NCBI GenBank assembly: GCA_013397845.1
Contig: VZTG01001077.1
Span: 1,006,484-1,070,483 of the forward strand
Source: Melanocharis versteri
Lineage: Eukaryota; Chordata; Aves; Passeriformes; Melanocharitidae
Reading direction: 5' to 3'
DNA length: 64,000 nt
The notes beneath the pieces are model-generated. The model had not been told where the DNA came from. It made no database searches and saw nothing but the letters and a program-made list of their open reading frames with translations. Below, in pieces: positions 1-14,000 of this stretch (position 1 is its first letter; each line of letters starts with the position of its first letter). Both the position numbers and the translations under genes were made by a program.

Positions 1-3000
1 CTATCAGTCTTTGCAACCCTCAGTCCTTGAACTCCTTCTGCAAGCAATAAAGAGAAGCATCTACCATGTGCTTAGTTACCGGACACCAAGACTCTTCTCT
101 TTCTTCAGCCTTTCAAGAAATAGTGGGGGAGGAGGAATTGTCTTCTGACAACTAGCAGAAACAGATGTTGAATTTTGGGTGATAGGTCTGCTATAAACTT
201 ATGGGTACAGAGAAGAGACCTCACAGATGAAATAGGAACAGTTTTGCAAACTGAGCACACCAATGTATAAAAATTTTTGGTGGAGAGCCCCTTTCAAACC
301 AGCTCTTCAAACTGGAGGAGATCAGGTTTTAGTGGATCAGGAACCCTGAAAAGCCAAGGTAAACAGTGGAAACCCCACTTTTACAGATATTCCTTGGCAT
401 ATCAGTCCTTTATAGAGGACAATTTTTCAGTTCTATTAGTAAAACATTAATGATGAAAACTTTGTCAGCCTTGCACTAAAACAATGGGATCACAGGTAGC
501 AGTGACAAGTAAACAGCTTTGGGTGCCACCACAGTCGCAACAGGAGCAGCTGCTATTCCCTCTGAGCTGCCACATAGTTCTGGGTGGACAAGCTTATTCT
601 CCCACAGATTACGCTGGGTCACTCTCTCCATGAAGGAAAACCCTATACTGGCCAGCTGGCTGCCTCTGTGCTGCTCCTCATCCTCATCCCCTCCACACTT
701 ATCATCTAGAAACAGAGGCCATCGCTGTGCTACTGAGAATGTAGCTTGGGAAAAGCTGTTGTCATTATAAATATTTAAACCCTTTTCACATCCGCTTATT
801 CTGTTTTTACGAACCTCTCTAAACAGTTTACAGATCAGCCAGCACTGTCAAAGCTTTCCTGCTATTTTTTCAGTGATTGCTGCTACTGAACCTCTTCATT
901 TTCTCATTTAGGAAAATATTGGGGTTGCCTGTTAACCCGCTTGCTTTTTAACTCTGGAGCCAGTGTTTGCATTGGAAGAAACTCTTTGTGATGCAGAGTG
1001 AATGCAGAGCACGGAAGGCACTGAAAAATTAGAGCATACGTTTGCTTTTTAGAGATTGTGTGGTCAATTCAGCCCCTCCTGTCCTGACAGCGTCTCCATG
1101 CACTTGCCCTTGCAGGCTCTCACTGCAGTCACACAGCTCAGAATGCTTGAAAATAGGTTTGCATCCTAATTTAAATTCCAGGAACTAGCCTATCTCCATT
1201 GAGAAAATCTTCAGTTTTACTGTTCTATGAAGCAATTCTCCCTTTCTAATGCTGTAAGCATCCTCAAATATTCATCCATAAGAGGATTAACAATAATCTC
1301 AGTATCAGTCAGACTAGATGTTTTTAGTCCTAGCTGAAAAGCTACACCCTTGCCAGTGCTTATACCTGCTGAGTTCAGCCCTTTTCAGTCAAAGGCTACA
1401 AAGACACCCCAATCTGCCTGTGTGGGTTCATTTCCAGCAAACTGATCCCAGAAATTATCGCATTACATTTCCAGCTCTCTAAAAAAACCTGCCAATGTGC
1501 AGAAATAATTTTAAAATCTAACAATGCTCGAGTCATCTTTTTTTTCCAACTATAATTCATCCAGCACAGTCTGACCATGGTCCATGACTCATGCTCCTGT
1601 GCACTACCACTGCATAAATAAATGATGATTCCTCTAAACAGATGGAAAATGTATCTGAATGAAGAAGCACAGCCTAATATTTAACATCTAAAAATCTAAG
1701 ACTTCATAAATGCAAATTGATATACATATCTACATATATAAACTGTGTCTTTCTTCGTCTTTCTAACTTCAGAGATTCTTTATGCTACTTGATGGGTAGT
1801 CTGGCTTACATGGATAATTAAAGATATAATTGTTCCTTACTTCTTTTTTTTTTTTTCTCCAGGAATGCTGATACATGTTTTGCAACAAGCATACTATATC
1901 AGTAAGAGAAAAATTTGTCATCATCTTTTTTTTCCCTAGACAAGGAAGCCAAAAAATATTACTCAAAGGAGGACTAAAACAAATATGACATTTGAATTTT
2001 AGTTCAAATTTGAAACCAAACCAGAACTTTTTAATGAAACCAAAATTTAAATTCATACATATTTTTTCCCAGGAGGATTTTTAGTAAACAAAAAATTTGC
2101 ATTGCTTTTGTATTTTTGAAGATTTTTCCTACTCCCAGTCAGCGTGATTCTCATAATAAGAAAAGGAAAAAACTCTAGAACCAAGAGAGATTCTGTGCAC
2201 TTCTATATTCTTGAGGAAAATGGAATTTTCTCATGAACATTTTCACTTCTTCAAATGGAATAATGTTTTTTCAAGGAAAAAAAGAGGCAGACGAGTTATA
2301 AAAGGTGCTTTAAGCATATCTCAGTTATATTTATGACTCTGAAATATGTGCTATTTCAGTACTTCCTGCTCTGTTACATTATTCAGCTGCCAACTGTCCT
2401 GTACTTCATATCCTTTACAGACATTTAACATAAAGAACACTTCATTCTGGCATTGAATATTCCTTTTTTACTTTCAGATTCACATATCATCTCTATTTCT
2501 TCCCAAATCATACAGGTACTTGACTAAGGAAAGTAAGTACAACGTTTAAGAGAGGAGCATTATGTAGCTACTAATCTACTTTGCCTATCACTGGATTCAC
2601 TCAATACCACAGTTTTGTTACACATTTTCCATGGGAAGTCCCCACTAGACATTATGTAAAATCAGTAGATAATCTCTTCAATTGTTTCAAATTTTGTTTT
2701 CTTTTCTTTTTAATTTTGTTTCCTTTCTTTCCCTTTATTCCTTTCAAGCCTCTTCCTATAATTTCCAGCTCTCCTTCATAGCATTTACAGTCCTCATGCC
2801 AATGTGGCTTGACAGGACTGACATGTGAACCCTGGGAGCTCCTGTCCACTTCTACAGCTGGCCAGAGCCAAGCAGAATGCATTAAAAAAAAAATTAAAAT
2901 ATCTCTCTCAGCATCCTAGAGTGGCTTCCTGTTCCTCTGTACTTTCCTTTTATGCCACCAGTCTGTAACAAAAGTAAAAAAATATCCTTATTGCAGGATA

Positions 3001-3339
3001 TGCAGCAATGCTCTGACCATAAGTTAAGCTACAGAGAAGTTGTCTTGGGTTTGACTAGACAAATACTGTTTTTCCTGTCAGACTTTGTTTATGGCATAAA
3101 CACAGGGGGTCAAATCTGCCATTTTAATATGGAAAACCATTGTGCACAACACACAGACACACAAACACTTCTGGTATATAATAAATGTTGTAGCTATATG
3201 CAGTTTTACTCTCAAAGCAAACACATCTCTCGAGAGATTATATTCTCGAGTAGTGCACTGTCATGATCTGAAATAAAAGAGGGTACATCTTGCATAATAC
3301 TGGCATGGTAGCATTCACTTCAGAAGTAACTAATGTTGG
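1..3339. other. Non-coding AT-rich sequence, no gene seen
   Basis: No open frame with recognisable protein similarity, no splice-bounded exon and no repeat family that I can name. Short T- and A-runs (for example 1841-1858 and 2881-2891) are ordinary for vertebrate intergenic or intronic DNA. The stop-free runs here are under about 105 codons and show no domain. Confidence 0.7.
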
Positions 3340-3378
3340 AATAATAAAAATAATAGTAACAGTAATAATAGTAATAGC

Positions 3379-3417
<39 letters not shown>
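3340..3417. repeat. (AAT)n trinucleotide microsatellite
   Basis: An imperfect AAT/ATA array begins near 3340, with AGT and AGC interruptions up to about 3378. It then becomes a perfect run of 13 units at 3379-3417. Stop-free runs through it on both strands encode only homopolymers (Ile, Leu or Tyr), so they are artefacts of the repeat. Imperfect on one side and pure on the other is the usual look of a growing, probably length-polymorphic microsatellite. Confidence 0.97.
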
Positions 3418-6400
3418 TTGCAAAGTGCTGGCTGCCATTCAAAACTCTCCTGAAAGCACTCAAAGTGCTTGATTGAATAAACAAACAAACTGCTTGTTTC
3501 TTCCCTCTGCTTCCCTCTCTCTGCCAAAAATACAAACCAGATAAACACATTTCTAACTGATGCCATTCTGATACAGCCATTTGAATTTTACCAATTCCTG
3601 GAGGTTATTTCAGAAAATAGAAATGTTCTATTAAAGAAATACTATTTGTTGTGGTATGGCTTATGCTAAACTTTTCCCCTACTAGAACCTGAGCTAAACA
3701 TTAATACCACATTCTTACTGTAGTCTGGATACGAGTAATATTTATTATTCCTCTGAAAATTCAAAGTGGATATAACCTCATTTCAAATTACACCTTTTTC
3801 ATTGATTTCAAATATAATTCTTGAATTCTACAACAGTGTGAACTGCCTTTCTGCACCTGCTCCAAAATATTTTAGGAAAATTCTGCCTATATTACTGCCC
3901 TGTTAGGGAGATGTAAAGAAAATAAACCTTGAAAAGTGCAGGAGAGAAAACTTGGAAATGGTACATGGACCAAGAGAAAGTTCATGTATCATTCAATTAG
4001 AGTACAAACCTTGGGTTGGTGGCTACTGAGACAGCAAGCAACCACAGCATAGTCTGGAATCTACCAGGAAAATGCCTTTCACTATACCTAGTCCTAAATC
4101 CTGTGGGCAGAAAAAAAAAGAGGAAAGATGAAAACCAGCTACAGCTGGGAATGAATACATCTGCTGCTTCGAAATACAGGTGTTTCTATTTTCCAAATTA
4201 TATCTCTAACACAGAGCTGGCTTCCGCCTCCTGTCAGCAAATGTTTCTTTATTTTAAATTGAGAGGCAGTCTGAGAGAGAGCGACATTTTACCAGAGCCT
4301 CAAGTTTCTGCAGCTCTAATTTAATTTAGATCATCTCTGTTATTTTCAGCCGTATCTGGCCAGATAGCCTTAAGAGGAAGCTGTTAGAATACTAGTGTCT
4401 TGGCCACCAAGCTCATCATGGCTTCATATACCCACATAGAGACCACAAATCTTCAATACATTAGAAAATTCTATGTTAAGTCAAATGTTTTCAAAGGGCC
4501 TATTTAGGATAATTCACCTGGAGTAAGATCCTGCTTTTTATTCAATGGATTCTCGTTTTACATCTACATGCAATTATTTACCAGAGCACTGACGTGCAAT
4601 ATTAACAGGTACAGCACTGCCGGTTTGATCCATTCTGCCCAAATATTCCTGGAAGCACTCACGTCTAGAAATGTGATCCACCAAACCCTGCTCAGCTGCC
4701 ACCTGCTGTGAGTGACACTTGAGTCCATGAGATGTCTCCTCCAATCTTGCTCCTCTCTGTGCCCCACACAGCTTCAAGAGATTCAAAGAGGTTGAAAAGT
4801 GGACTTTATAAGTACTGGTCTTTTCTTCACAAACTTTTTAAAAATTACCTTTCATCTGGCTTTAGCAATAACAGAAATAGTCTGCTGGCAAGGGAACAAA
4901 ATGTTGATGACCTAGGGTTATGTTTGTTTTGTGTGTAGATGTTCAGAGTTTTCCCAATTAAATGTTGGCTTTAATTATGCCATCCATCCTCCATTGGCAG
5001 ACACTAGTAATTTATCGAGATATTTCAATATATGATGTATTCTGCAGGATATCATAGTCACATATTCAACTGGTGCAATTTGAAGACATTAATGACTTCA
5101 AAAATAATTTTATACACATTTAATATTTAAAAATCCCTATTTCTTTTAAGATGTAGAGTCTAAGCTGCATCCTAGGTTTGTTATATGAAACCATAATCTT
5201 CTCTGTTTCAATTTGGAGAAATTTAAACAGAAAACCAAAAAAATCGCCACCTACATACTAGAGATTGAGTGAAAATTAGTATTTTCCAATATTTGCTGAC
5301 AGTCTAGCAAAAGGCCACATGGTTTAGAAGAAAAGAAGAAAAGCACCCCGGTCACAATAAGAGTTTGTGAGTAATTACTTAAGCTATTCCCTAATGCAAA
5401 CAGAACAAAAAAAGTGCTTCCTTGGCAGTGTAGTCAGAAAATCAAGAATGTAATGGTACATCCCAAATGAAACAGAAATATTCCATTTTTTTTACAGATT
5501 CTTGCACTCCAGAGTCCTGACTTTCCATTATTCACATTCTGGTTGAAGTCTGTAACAGCTCTGGAGATGGATTTCATTAATGTGATCGTCATTACTTCAC
5601 TTCTTCTAAGTCCTCCCTGCTCATTAGCTCTGAGAGCCAGGGCTTGTTAATGGTTCAGCAGTCATATGGTAGATCAATAACCTAATAAGGGCAAAACTTT
5701 AAGTGCAGGGGGAGAGCAGAGAAAGAAGGAGAAAACCATTTCAAAAGTTACATTTGTTCCTCCCCTGCTAACAGATGAATCAAATCCTACCAGTGTGAAC
5801 TGGGAGTTCTGGATCAGGTCCTAAAGCCTTCACAAAAATCCAGTTGGATTAGATGATTATTTCAGTCCTAAATCCTAGTGCTCATTCTAACCCTGCTCAG
5901 CAGCTGGCAGCAATCCTGGTAGTTTCTAAGGCTGGATAAATGCAAGCTCCTGTAAAAATCTGGTTTAAGGCCATGATCAACCATGAGGTGTTGTATACTA
6001 CAAAACTCTTGTTTAGTACCAACTGTTTTCAGAAAGAATCCTTTCTGCTGAGGAGCTTGGATGAAAGGTCTTTTTTTTTTAATGATTTCAGTGGGAATTA
6101 GATGCACCAAATGATCTGACAGCCTGCATCACAGTGTCTGCTAAGCTGCATGATAATATTACTACAGATACGATGATAATGGTCCACAACAGTGTACACT
6201 AGAATATTTTTCTGACCTGATAGGCATCCAACAAGCAGTTATCAGTCAGGAAAATAGTGCAGGGTTAAATCCTTAAATATCTCCTAGGTCAAGAATCTCT
6301 GTCTTTCCTGCAATACACAACACTTTGCATTCAACCAGCCTCATGAAAACTAATGCAACTGTAGCACATTTATGGCATCTTTCACCTCCCTGGGTTAGAC

Positions 6401-9400
6401 AATGTCAGTGTGATTTGGGCACATTTGTTATATTTGTTGTCCTTTTCAGCCACAAAAATCAGAAGCCATATCAGAAGAAACCCCATGAGCCTCTAAGAAA
6501 ATACAGGGAACTCTCTTGCAGCAGCCAGCTTTAATGAGGTATTGCAACACCAGCCTGTGCATTCCGAAGGCAAATAATCCAGCAGCTTTCTGAAAAACAA
6601 CACCCTCATCCCATTCTCAGCAGTGCTACAGCCTGACATGTATCATCTGGCTTTTGAGTTTTTCTGGAAGGATACTGTTTGACCTAACCCACTGGGGGTA
6701 AATCGTTATATGATTTAATAGGCACAAGTGCTTGTTAAAAGCTTTGCCTGAGCAGCCAGTTTACATCCACAGCAAACACACCCTGTGCTATTCCAAATAT
6801 TCATTTTTCCACATATTGCTTACTGTAAGTTCCCTGTTGTTATTGGCTTAATTACCTTTCTGTGAGCATCATGCAGTTTTGAAAAGAATGAAAGACATTA
6901 GACTTAGATCACCCTCCTGGTGTGGGATTTTTCCCCATCATATGGTTTACTACAGCTTTGCTGTATCCAGCACCCAGGGTGGTGGGCTTCTCATTGGCCC
7001 CTCTGCACAGAGGCTGCTCCTGTCAAAGGAAACTTTTCTTCCTTGATCCACATCATTCTATCCTCTTCAGCTTCCTCCTCTGAACATCCCTCTGAACACT
7101 TACAGATTCACCTAAGGGCAGTAGCTCATGCTCTGCTTACGTGATTTTTTTTCTTCCAACGGATCTAGATTTTCATGGGATTGTTAAAGCCAGCTTGGTT
7201 TTAATCAGGACTAATAACCTTCAAATAGTATTTTCTAAAAAAACGCATATACTGACTCTTTAAAGTCATGTATAATTGGAAATATTTCTGCTTTCAATAT
7301 ACATAGGATTTTTTCTTATTCCCTTATTTCTGGAGGAAATGTTCATTAATTAATAATTTTAAAATAAAATTGGGATTTCTCTGCTATAAAGATCTGCAAA
7401 GAACTGCTGGGTTCTTGTTTATGAAATATGTTTTTAGTATTGATATTGTATTAATTTTCCTGGCTTGGTGGCAGTTGGATGCATGCCAACAATAAAAATG
7501 TATTCTGTTTTTAATATCCACATAATTTTGCACTTTATTTTGAATTTATTACCCATTAATGAACCCAAGTATATAAAGTAAATAAAGCATTCCATAAAAC
7601 AAAACAAAGCCTAATTGCATAGAAAAGGAAGTGGTAACATAAGACAATACGAAATCATTCAAATTAAACTAATTCTACCAATGATTTAAACGAATTAATA
7701 GCACAGGGCTATGCCACACTGTGTTTCCATTCAAAGAAATTACATGCCTCAGAACAGAGTAACATTGCAATGAATGAGCACCTCTGTGCTTTGGGACAAA
7801 GAAACTGACTTTGTGCTTTGTTTTGAAGAGCCTTTAGAAATCTACTTGTTAAAATTCGTGTCCTCTGCAATTCCCAGTGAGAATGGTTAATCTCCCTTAT
7901 CAAGTTTTGGCATGCAAAAAAAAAAAGATACACAAAAGAAGAATTTAATTTACTTTGCTTTATTCCTCTAACTTCAAATCAGTGCTGAATAGTGGCACAT
8001 TACGCGGATCAGACCATTTTAAAATAATATTGCGCTCTTTTTTGGACTGACATGGAGTTTTCCAAGACTCACATTCCAGCGAGCACTTAACATCTCTCAT
8101 CCTTAATACTGGAATGTTAAAAATTGAAATAAATACAGAAGTCTGGAATGAGCAAAGACTGTAAATTGGCAGGCAGAATTGTTATAGGAAACAGAAAAAG
8201 TCATTTATTATCGCTCTGCCACCGATGACCCATCTGCACAGTGAGGACACCAAACTACCCCAGCACAGCTCCACAAGGCTTTCCATTTATAAGCCTTTTC
8301 AAGGTCCCTAAGTATATGCTGATAAGGAAAACTTCACTTCTAAGTCTTTAAGAGGCCAGCCTCTGAACATACTAAGCAATAACAGAGCAATTGTGAATAC
8401 CACTATGTTTCTTAATAAAGAAAGCAAGCTTTCTTCAAAGTGTGACTGTTCATGATTTATCACTCATCTTTAGAAACTGCTTGTGTGTCCAGAAATTCAG
8501 TTTAAGAAGCAATACTTTAAAAGGCAGCCATGGGAGCAGCAAGGGGGTTTTAAACTGACAAAACATCTATTTTCTTGGAAGTAATTAGAGTTAGATGTTT
8601 ATCTGCCTTTCATATGTCTATCTGAAAATTCTTTTTTGTTATTTTCTATCAAGCATTGCTCAGATACAATGTTTTTTAAAAAAACTGGATTATAAGAGTG
8701 GGTGAGGAATTGAAGGATGGGGTCTGTCCTGTTGGCCCAGGAGCAAAGTGCTATGGGCCAGCTGGCACAGTCTAGCATTGAGGAAAGTAGTGGTTGAAGT
8801 AAAAGGGAGTAAGACCAGCTTATGCAAAACTCCTCTGTAGCTGTGTTCCTCTTGGGAAAGGAGGCCACTTAAAAAGCTGGAGAATTCACAGCAATGACAC
8901 AGATGGCCAAAATAATTTAGAATTTTTCCAAACTTTCATGCAGACTTAAGGAGCTATTAGTGCTTGCCTTAAGTCACCTTTCACCCTTTAAATCTGACCC
9001 TTTGCTTAAGTTAAGCATATTTAAATTGCCACCTCCCAAAATCCCTCCTCAAAAGTATTCTAATAACTCTTAGGATAACCTCTGATGGTACACACTCCAG
9101 TAGAGAGTGTACAATTCGCCAGTGACCTACAGGCATACAAACAGAAGAAGCAAGGGGAGAAGAATTAAAAGAAATAGTTAGGTTTGTATTCCCTTCTCTC
9201 ATCTTGCTCTTACTGAATGAAAATTTGAAGAAAAGGGCTTCATCCTGATCTACCACAAATACCTTCATCCCTCCAGAGAGGACATCTGAAAGCTCTTTAA
9301 TGACAAAATTGTGTTTTCCAGAATTACTGTCTCTTTACAAACAAAACACCTAAAAAGCAGTTGTTTGTGGGTTTTTAAATACATTCTTCTTAGTGTAAAA

Positions 9401-10974
9401 AAGCCTCAAATGAAAACATCCAAACAAGCAAAAACAATCATGTAACTAAAACTCAAACCAAATACTCCACTAAATACATATAATTTGCTTAATTGTGGAG
9501 ATGAAGAGGATGGAAATAGAAGATGGAATATGAAGGGAAAGGAAAATATGAAAGATGAGTTAACTTTCAGAAACCAAGCTGATTAAAACCCTGGACAAAA
9601 CACTGTATTTAGAATTTGCTATTTTTGCCCTTATTCAGGGGCAGCAAAGTTATGCCTGCACTTCAAGAAGCTTCAGAAGATCATTTTGTTTAATAAGCTC
9701 AAAGATCCGAGAAAAACATTTGCTGGGAAAAATACCAGAGGAGCTTGGCTTTCAAAGTGATTCAAACACAGCTTTTTACTACAAAGTGTCTTTTCAATTA
9801 GGATGCTAGGAATCAGAGGAGGATAAGATGTAAGGTAATGAGGGCAGGCATGACACGGCAGCCTTAGGGCTCCGTGGGATTTTCCTTCAACATTTGATGC
9901 AGCCCCTTGGAGAAACCTGCAGTGAATCTGACAGCTTCCTTCTCTTCCCCCATGCCTCAGCTTCCAGGTCTTATGTGCTCTATCATATCTTTGCATCAGT
10001 TGTGCACACACCGGCACAATTATAAAGCTTTTGTTTCCAGGAGTTCTCCATTTTATTATTCAACAAAATAAAATAATAACATGAAGCCAGACCGGTTTTC
10101 TAGTCACTAGGAGATTAAATGAGGAAGGGAGAGATCATCTGAAAGTCTGTATGTTGGAAACATCAAGTAATGACCTTTATTACTAATGGCCTAGGCCCTC
10201 CAGCAATGAACCTAGACAACACTGATTAAGAGAGAAGCCTGCTGCTTTTTACAGGCATATAAAATAAAGGGAGTCTTTGTGTTAGTAGAAAGGAATATGA
10301 CACAGAAGGAAATGTAAAAATGAATGAGCTATAAAAAGAAGGGAATTTTCCTCCTCTGTGGAAGACAATAAGAAATTAATCTAGAGATTTAAAAACTTGA
10401 ATCATAGTTTCATACACCACTGCAGAGGTAGATCTTTACAAGCTAATATTAACTAAATCCTTTGTTGCAGAGTTGCAGAAAATACAAAGTAACTTCTTTC
10501 CAGGTGCGGTATAGAGTAGCAACTTATTCTTTAAAAAAGTATCAACTGCCTTCCTTAGAGTAAATAACTCATCCTAAGGGGGTTTTTGTATCATATGCCC
10601 ACCAAAAAAGAAAAAAAAAAAAGTAATGGAAATCTTGCATATTTCTACTAACAATGTAGCTAAACCTTCCAAATGGCCCATCTTGCTTTTGTTATGTCAA
10701 TATCAAGTCCTTAGACTGGAAGAAAGTTGTGAATAGTGACAGGACATGACTGATTGTTACAAGACAACCGTTCTGCGAATATATCTTCAATGGAAAAAGT
10801 TCTCATCTAATCTACGCCGTTCCCAGCTCCACACTGTAGGAGCACTAATAACACATAAATCTTTTTATTATTGAAGGGTTGCAGCTCAATGCCATCATTA
10901 AGAGCCTAAGCATTCATGTTCACCTTTATGACAGGCACTAGATGCAGCAAGGGAAATTGGAAGAGCATGTTATT
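3418..10974. other. Non-coding unique sequence, no gene seen
   Basis: About 7.5 kb with no coding exon, RNA gene or named repeat that I can support. The stop-free runs reach at most about 114 codons (9673-10017, minus) and look like chance. Two stretches, 5490-5710 and 6630-6870, have mixed composition and several TAAT-type homeodomain cores; they could be conserved regulatory DNA but this cannot be shown from one sequence. Confidence 0.65.
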
Positions 10975-11014
10975 AAAAAAAAAAAAAAAAAAAAAGAAAA
11001 AGGAGAGAGACAGG
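10975..11014 (+). repeat. Poly(A) run grading into purine tract
   Basis: Twenty-one consecutive A residues (10975-10995) are followed by a G/A-rich tract. An undetermined base lies just downstream at 11028. No processed gene copy or SINE body is recognisable upstream, so this is treated as low-complexity sequence and not as a retrotransposition tail. Confidence 0.9.
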
Positions 11015-14000
11015 AACAGCCTTGACANTAAGGGCTGCAAACAACAGGGAAACTTCAGAAAGATAAAGTGGATAACAAGTGACAGCTAACATCGGAAGGC
11101 AAGAGTACTTACTTGTCCGAGACAATTTGAGGTTTACCAGCTGATAAGGAAGAACACAAACTCCCCAGCAGCATCATCTGACTACTTCTAATGCTATGGC
11201 TATATAAAAATTGGTAGAGCCCAGGTGATGGTAAATTATGAAAACCTTCTTCTTTGTTTTATTTTCAATGAAATCAAAGTATTTGGCCTTCTTGTCAGGC
11301 GAAGAGGGGATCCCTCCGTTTACCACAAGCGAAGGGATTTCAGCCTGGAAGTTCAGCTTAAATTATGGCAAACCAGCTTGGTTCTACAGCTAGTCTGACA
11401 TCTTTCATGAATAACTATTTTTCACTCTAAAATTGCCACTCATGAAAATTGAATGAGTTCATGAATGCGGGATGACTTGCATTATATACTATGCTTGGTT
11501 TAAAACATTCATTTTTAATTTTTTATATATATATATTCAACACAAATTTTTATTTGGATATTTAAGCTATCTACAGTCTATAAAAAGTTGATAACTTGAA
11601 GAAAACATTTCACTTCAATTTCAAAATAATAATTTTAGATGCATCTATCCAGAATAATTTATGTAGTCTGCTACTCCAAAACTTTCAGCACTTGCTAGCT
11701 TTCCTACCCATTATGCCACAGCCTTCAGAATAACATGTAGAGCAGCCAAGTGTCAGCATGAGTGCAGAGCTCTGATAAAAGGGGCCAGGAAATCTCAAGG
11801 AGCTCACACAGCTGCAGTGGCAGAAAACACAAAGTGCCAAAGGGAGAAATGAATTCAAGTAAAAAGTCAGTGCAAGCTTAAACTCTCAAGAGAGAATATA
11901 AAGTAATCAGAGCAGAGCAAGTTGTCTGGTGAAATACTCAGCCTTTCCTTGTCAGACTGCTATTCTGAACAAACACCACCCAGGCTAGAGTGGTGTTATC
12001 ACTCAGCTCGTACTACCACCCCAAGCACAGCTGTGCCTCTGAATTTCCTGTATGGAATCATCTTCTTTCGGATAGTGATGCTACTTGACAGATGGGCAAT
12101 GTATCTGCCTTCTGGCTAAGGTAAACCAGTAGTTTACAGACTCCTGCAGGTTTTGTTTCTATTGGAGAGTCAATCCAGTCTCTCACAGCTGTAAATATCC
12201 TACTCCTTTCAGCAACCTCTTGATGATGTACAAGCACCTGCTGAGCTCAATGGTGACCCCCAACTCAGGCTGTCTGCTTCAGCTCGGTCTGCAGGACAGG
12301 GCTTGGGGTACTCATTCCCTCAGCTGATACCCTACTCATCTTCAAAGGTATTCATATTCAAAATACAGTTTCTTGCAAAAAAAATAAAAACAAAAAAGAA
12401 GGTTAAGAAGTACCCAGTTAACTAGAACAATGCAGCATGAGAATGGATGCTCCAGACTGACTGGACAGCTTCAGGCCAATCTAATTTTTGTGGTCAAAGT
12501 AGTTTGCTTTTCATCTGGCGTAATTTTAACAAGTTGGAAAGCACCTTCGGAAGGAAAAAAAAATAGAGATCTTAAACATTTTGTTTCCATTGAAAACAAT
12601 TATTTGAACTGATGGCCAATTGAGATCAATGTCATTTGCTGATAATCAGTAGCACTTACAGCTGTGAAAGTCTAATTACATAGTTATTTTAAAGGATTTT
12701 TTTTCAAACTATTAAGACAGATTGATGTATATGAACCACAAATTTGACTGTAAAAGCCTTTATTTTAAGCAATGGCATCCAACTCTGCATTAAAAAGAAG
12801 AAATTCCTAGAGCAATAAAACATTATAACTCGATTTAGATAAGGTTTCTACTCAGCTTTTAGCTGTGCCCACAAAATGCTGGGACAGCATAGATTTTCTT
12901 TATTTTGCAGCTGCAATTCAATGTATGCCTGAGTTATGTTAATATCTTTCTCTTCAAAAGCATTAGGACTGGGAACAGTTCTATTTTTTGTATACATAGA
13001 GAAACCAGAAGTATGCATGGCTGGTTACACAGATGTATTTGTAACTGAAAAATGGAGAAAATGTAAACATACGCCGAGAATCAAAGGCATGAAACTCCTA
13101 AAAATCTCATCTTCCATCTTAGATGGTTTTACTGTACTAAAGCAATATTCTTGGACATGATAATTTCTAACAAAAATGCAAGAGTGCCAGTACAGGGCAT
13201 TATCTTGGCTGGACTAGTAACATTACTTTAGAAACATCTAATATAATAGCATTAGATTAGAAACTCGTACATCTTCCTCGCAAAACAGCCCTAAAAACAA
13301 AGGATGTGATTCAGTCTCCCCACGCTTCTGCACCATTTCACAGGTGTGTCTCTTTCAAGACATTTTGCTAATTAAAAAAAAAAAAGACAATTCCTTTTTT
13401 TTATTGACAAAGTACTTAAAAAGCACTATTGGAAGAGTAATATCATCTAGAACTGACTTCTGCTATTGCATCCTAATGAACATTTCTCATAAAACCAAAA
13501 GGGCCCTGTTGATGTTCTCTGGGATAAATCAGAAGATGTCTGTCCCCTCTTCCTGAAAAGTTCACCAATTTTTTCCTAAGCTTACTGACTGCAGCAATGT
13601 TATTGGCTGCAACTCCCATTAATCATTTGATATTTGCTGGTGTGTGATGTATGCAACCTAAAATGAACTACTATATATTCTTCTGTAGACGTGTGCATTA
13701 TACTGTAAGACTATTACTGACTAGCAGCCTAACTAGAAAACATCTGTTAAGTTTAATTAAAGTCATTTTAGCCTAGTTTTTACTAGAGGTAGGAGGGAAG
13801 CATGTTGCACAAAAACTGTTGCTTTACAACTGCCATAACTCAACAGTGGTAACATTATTCAAATTATAGGTTATAACCAAGAGACTATAACACTGCACCA
13901 GGACCCCTGTAAGATATGTCACAGGCACACAGAAATTATGGTGCTTGTCCCAAGCAGTTTACAATCCAACTGTTAGAAATTCAACCCACGCAGAGTAAGA

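Noticed and set aside
3451..3468. AAGCACT/AGTGCTT inverted repeat
   Set aside because: Short arms with a 3-base loop; common by chance.
3238..3580. Frames encoding long Ile, Leu or Tyr runs
   Set aside because: Direct translation of the AAT microsatellite in different frames.
10900..10995. Poly(A) run as the tail of a processed pseudogene or SINE
   Set aside because: No gene-like or SINE body upstream and no flanking target duplication seen.
13255..13345. Possible antisense MIR or L2 fragment
   Set aside because: Only scattered short similarities ('accatttcacagg' and a cytosine-rich block). Not enough ordered matches.
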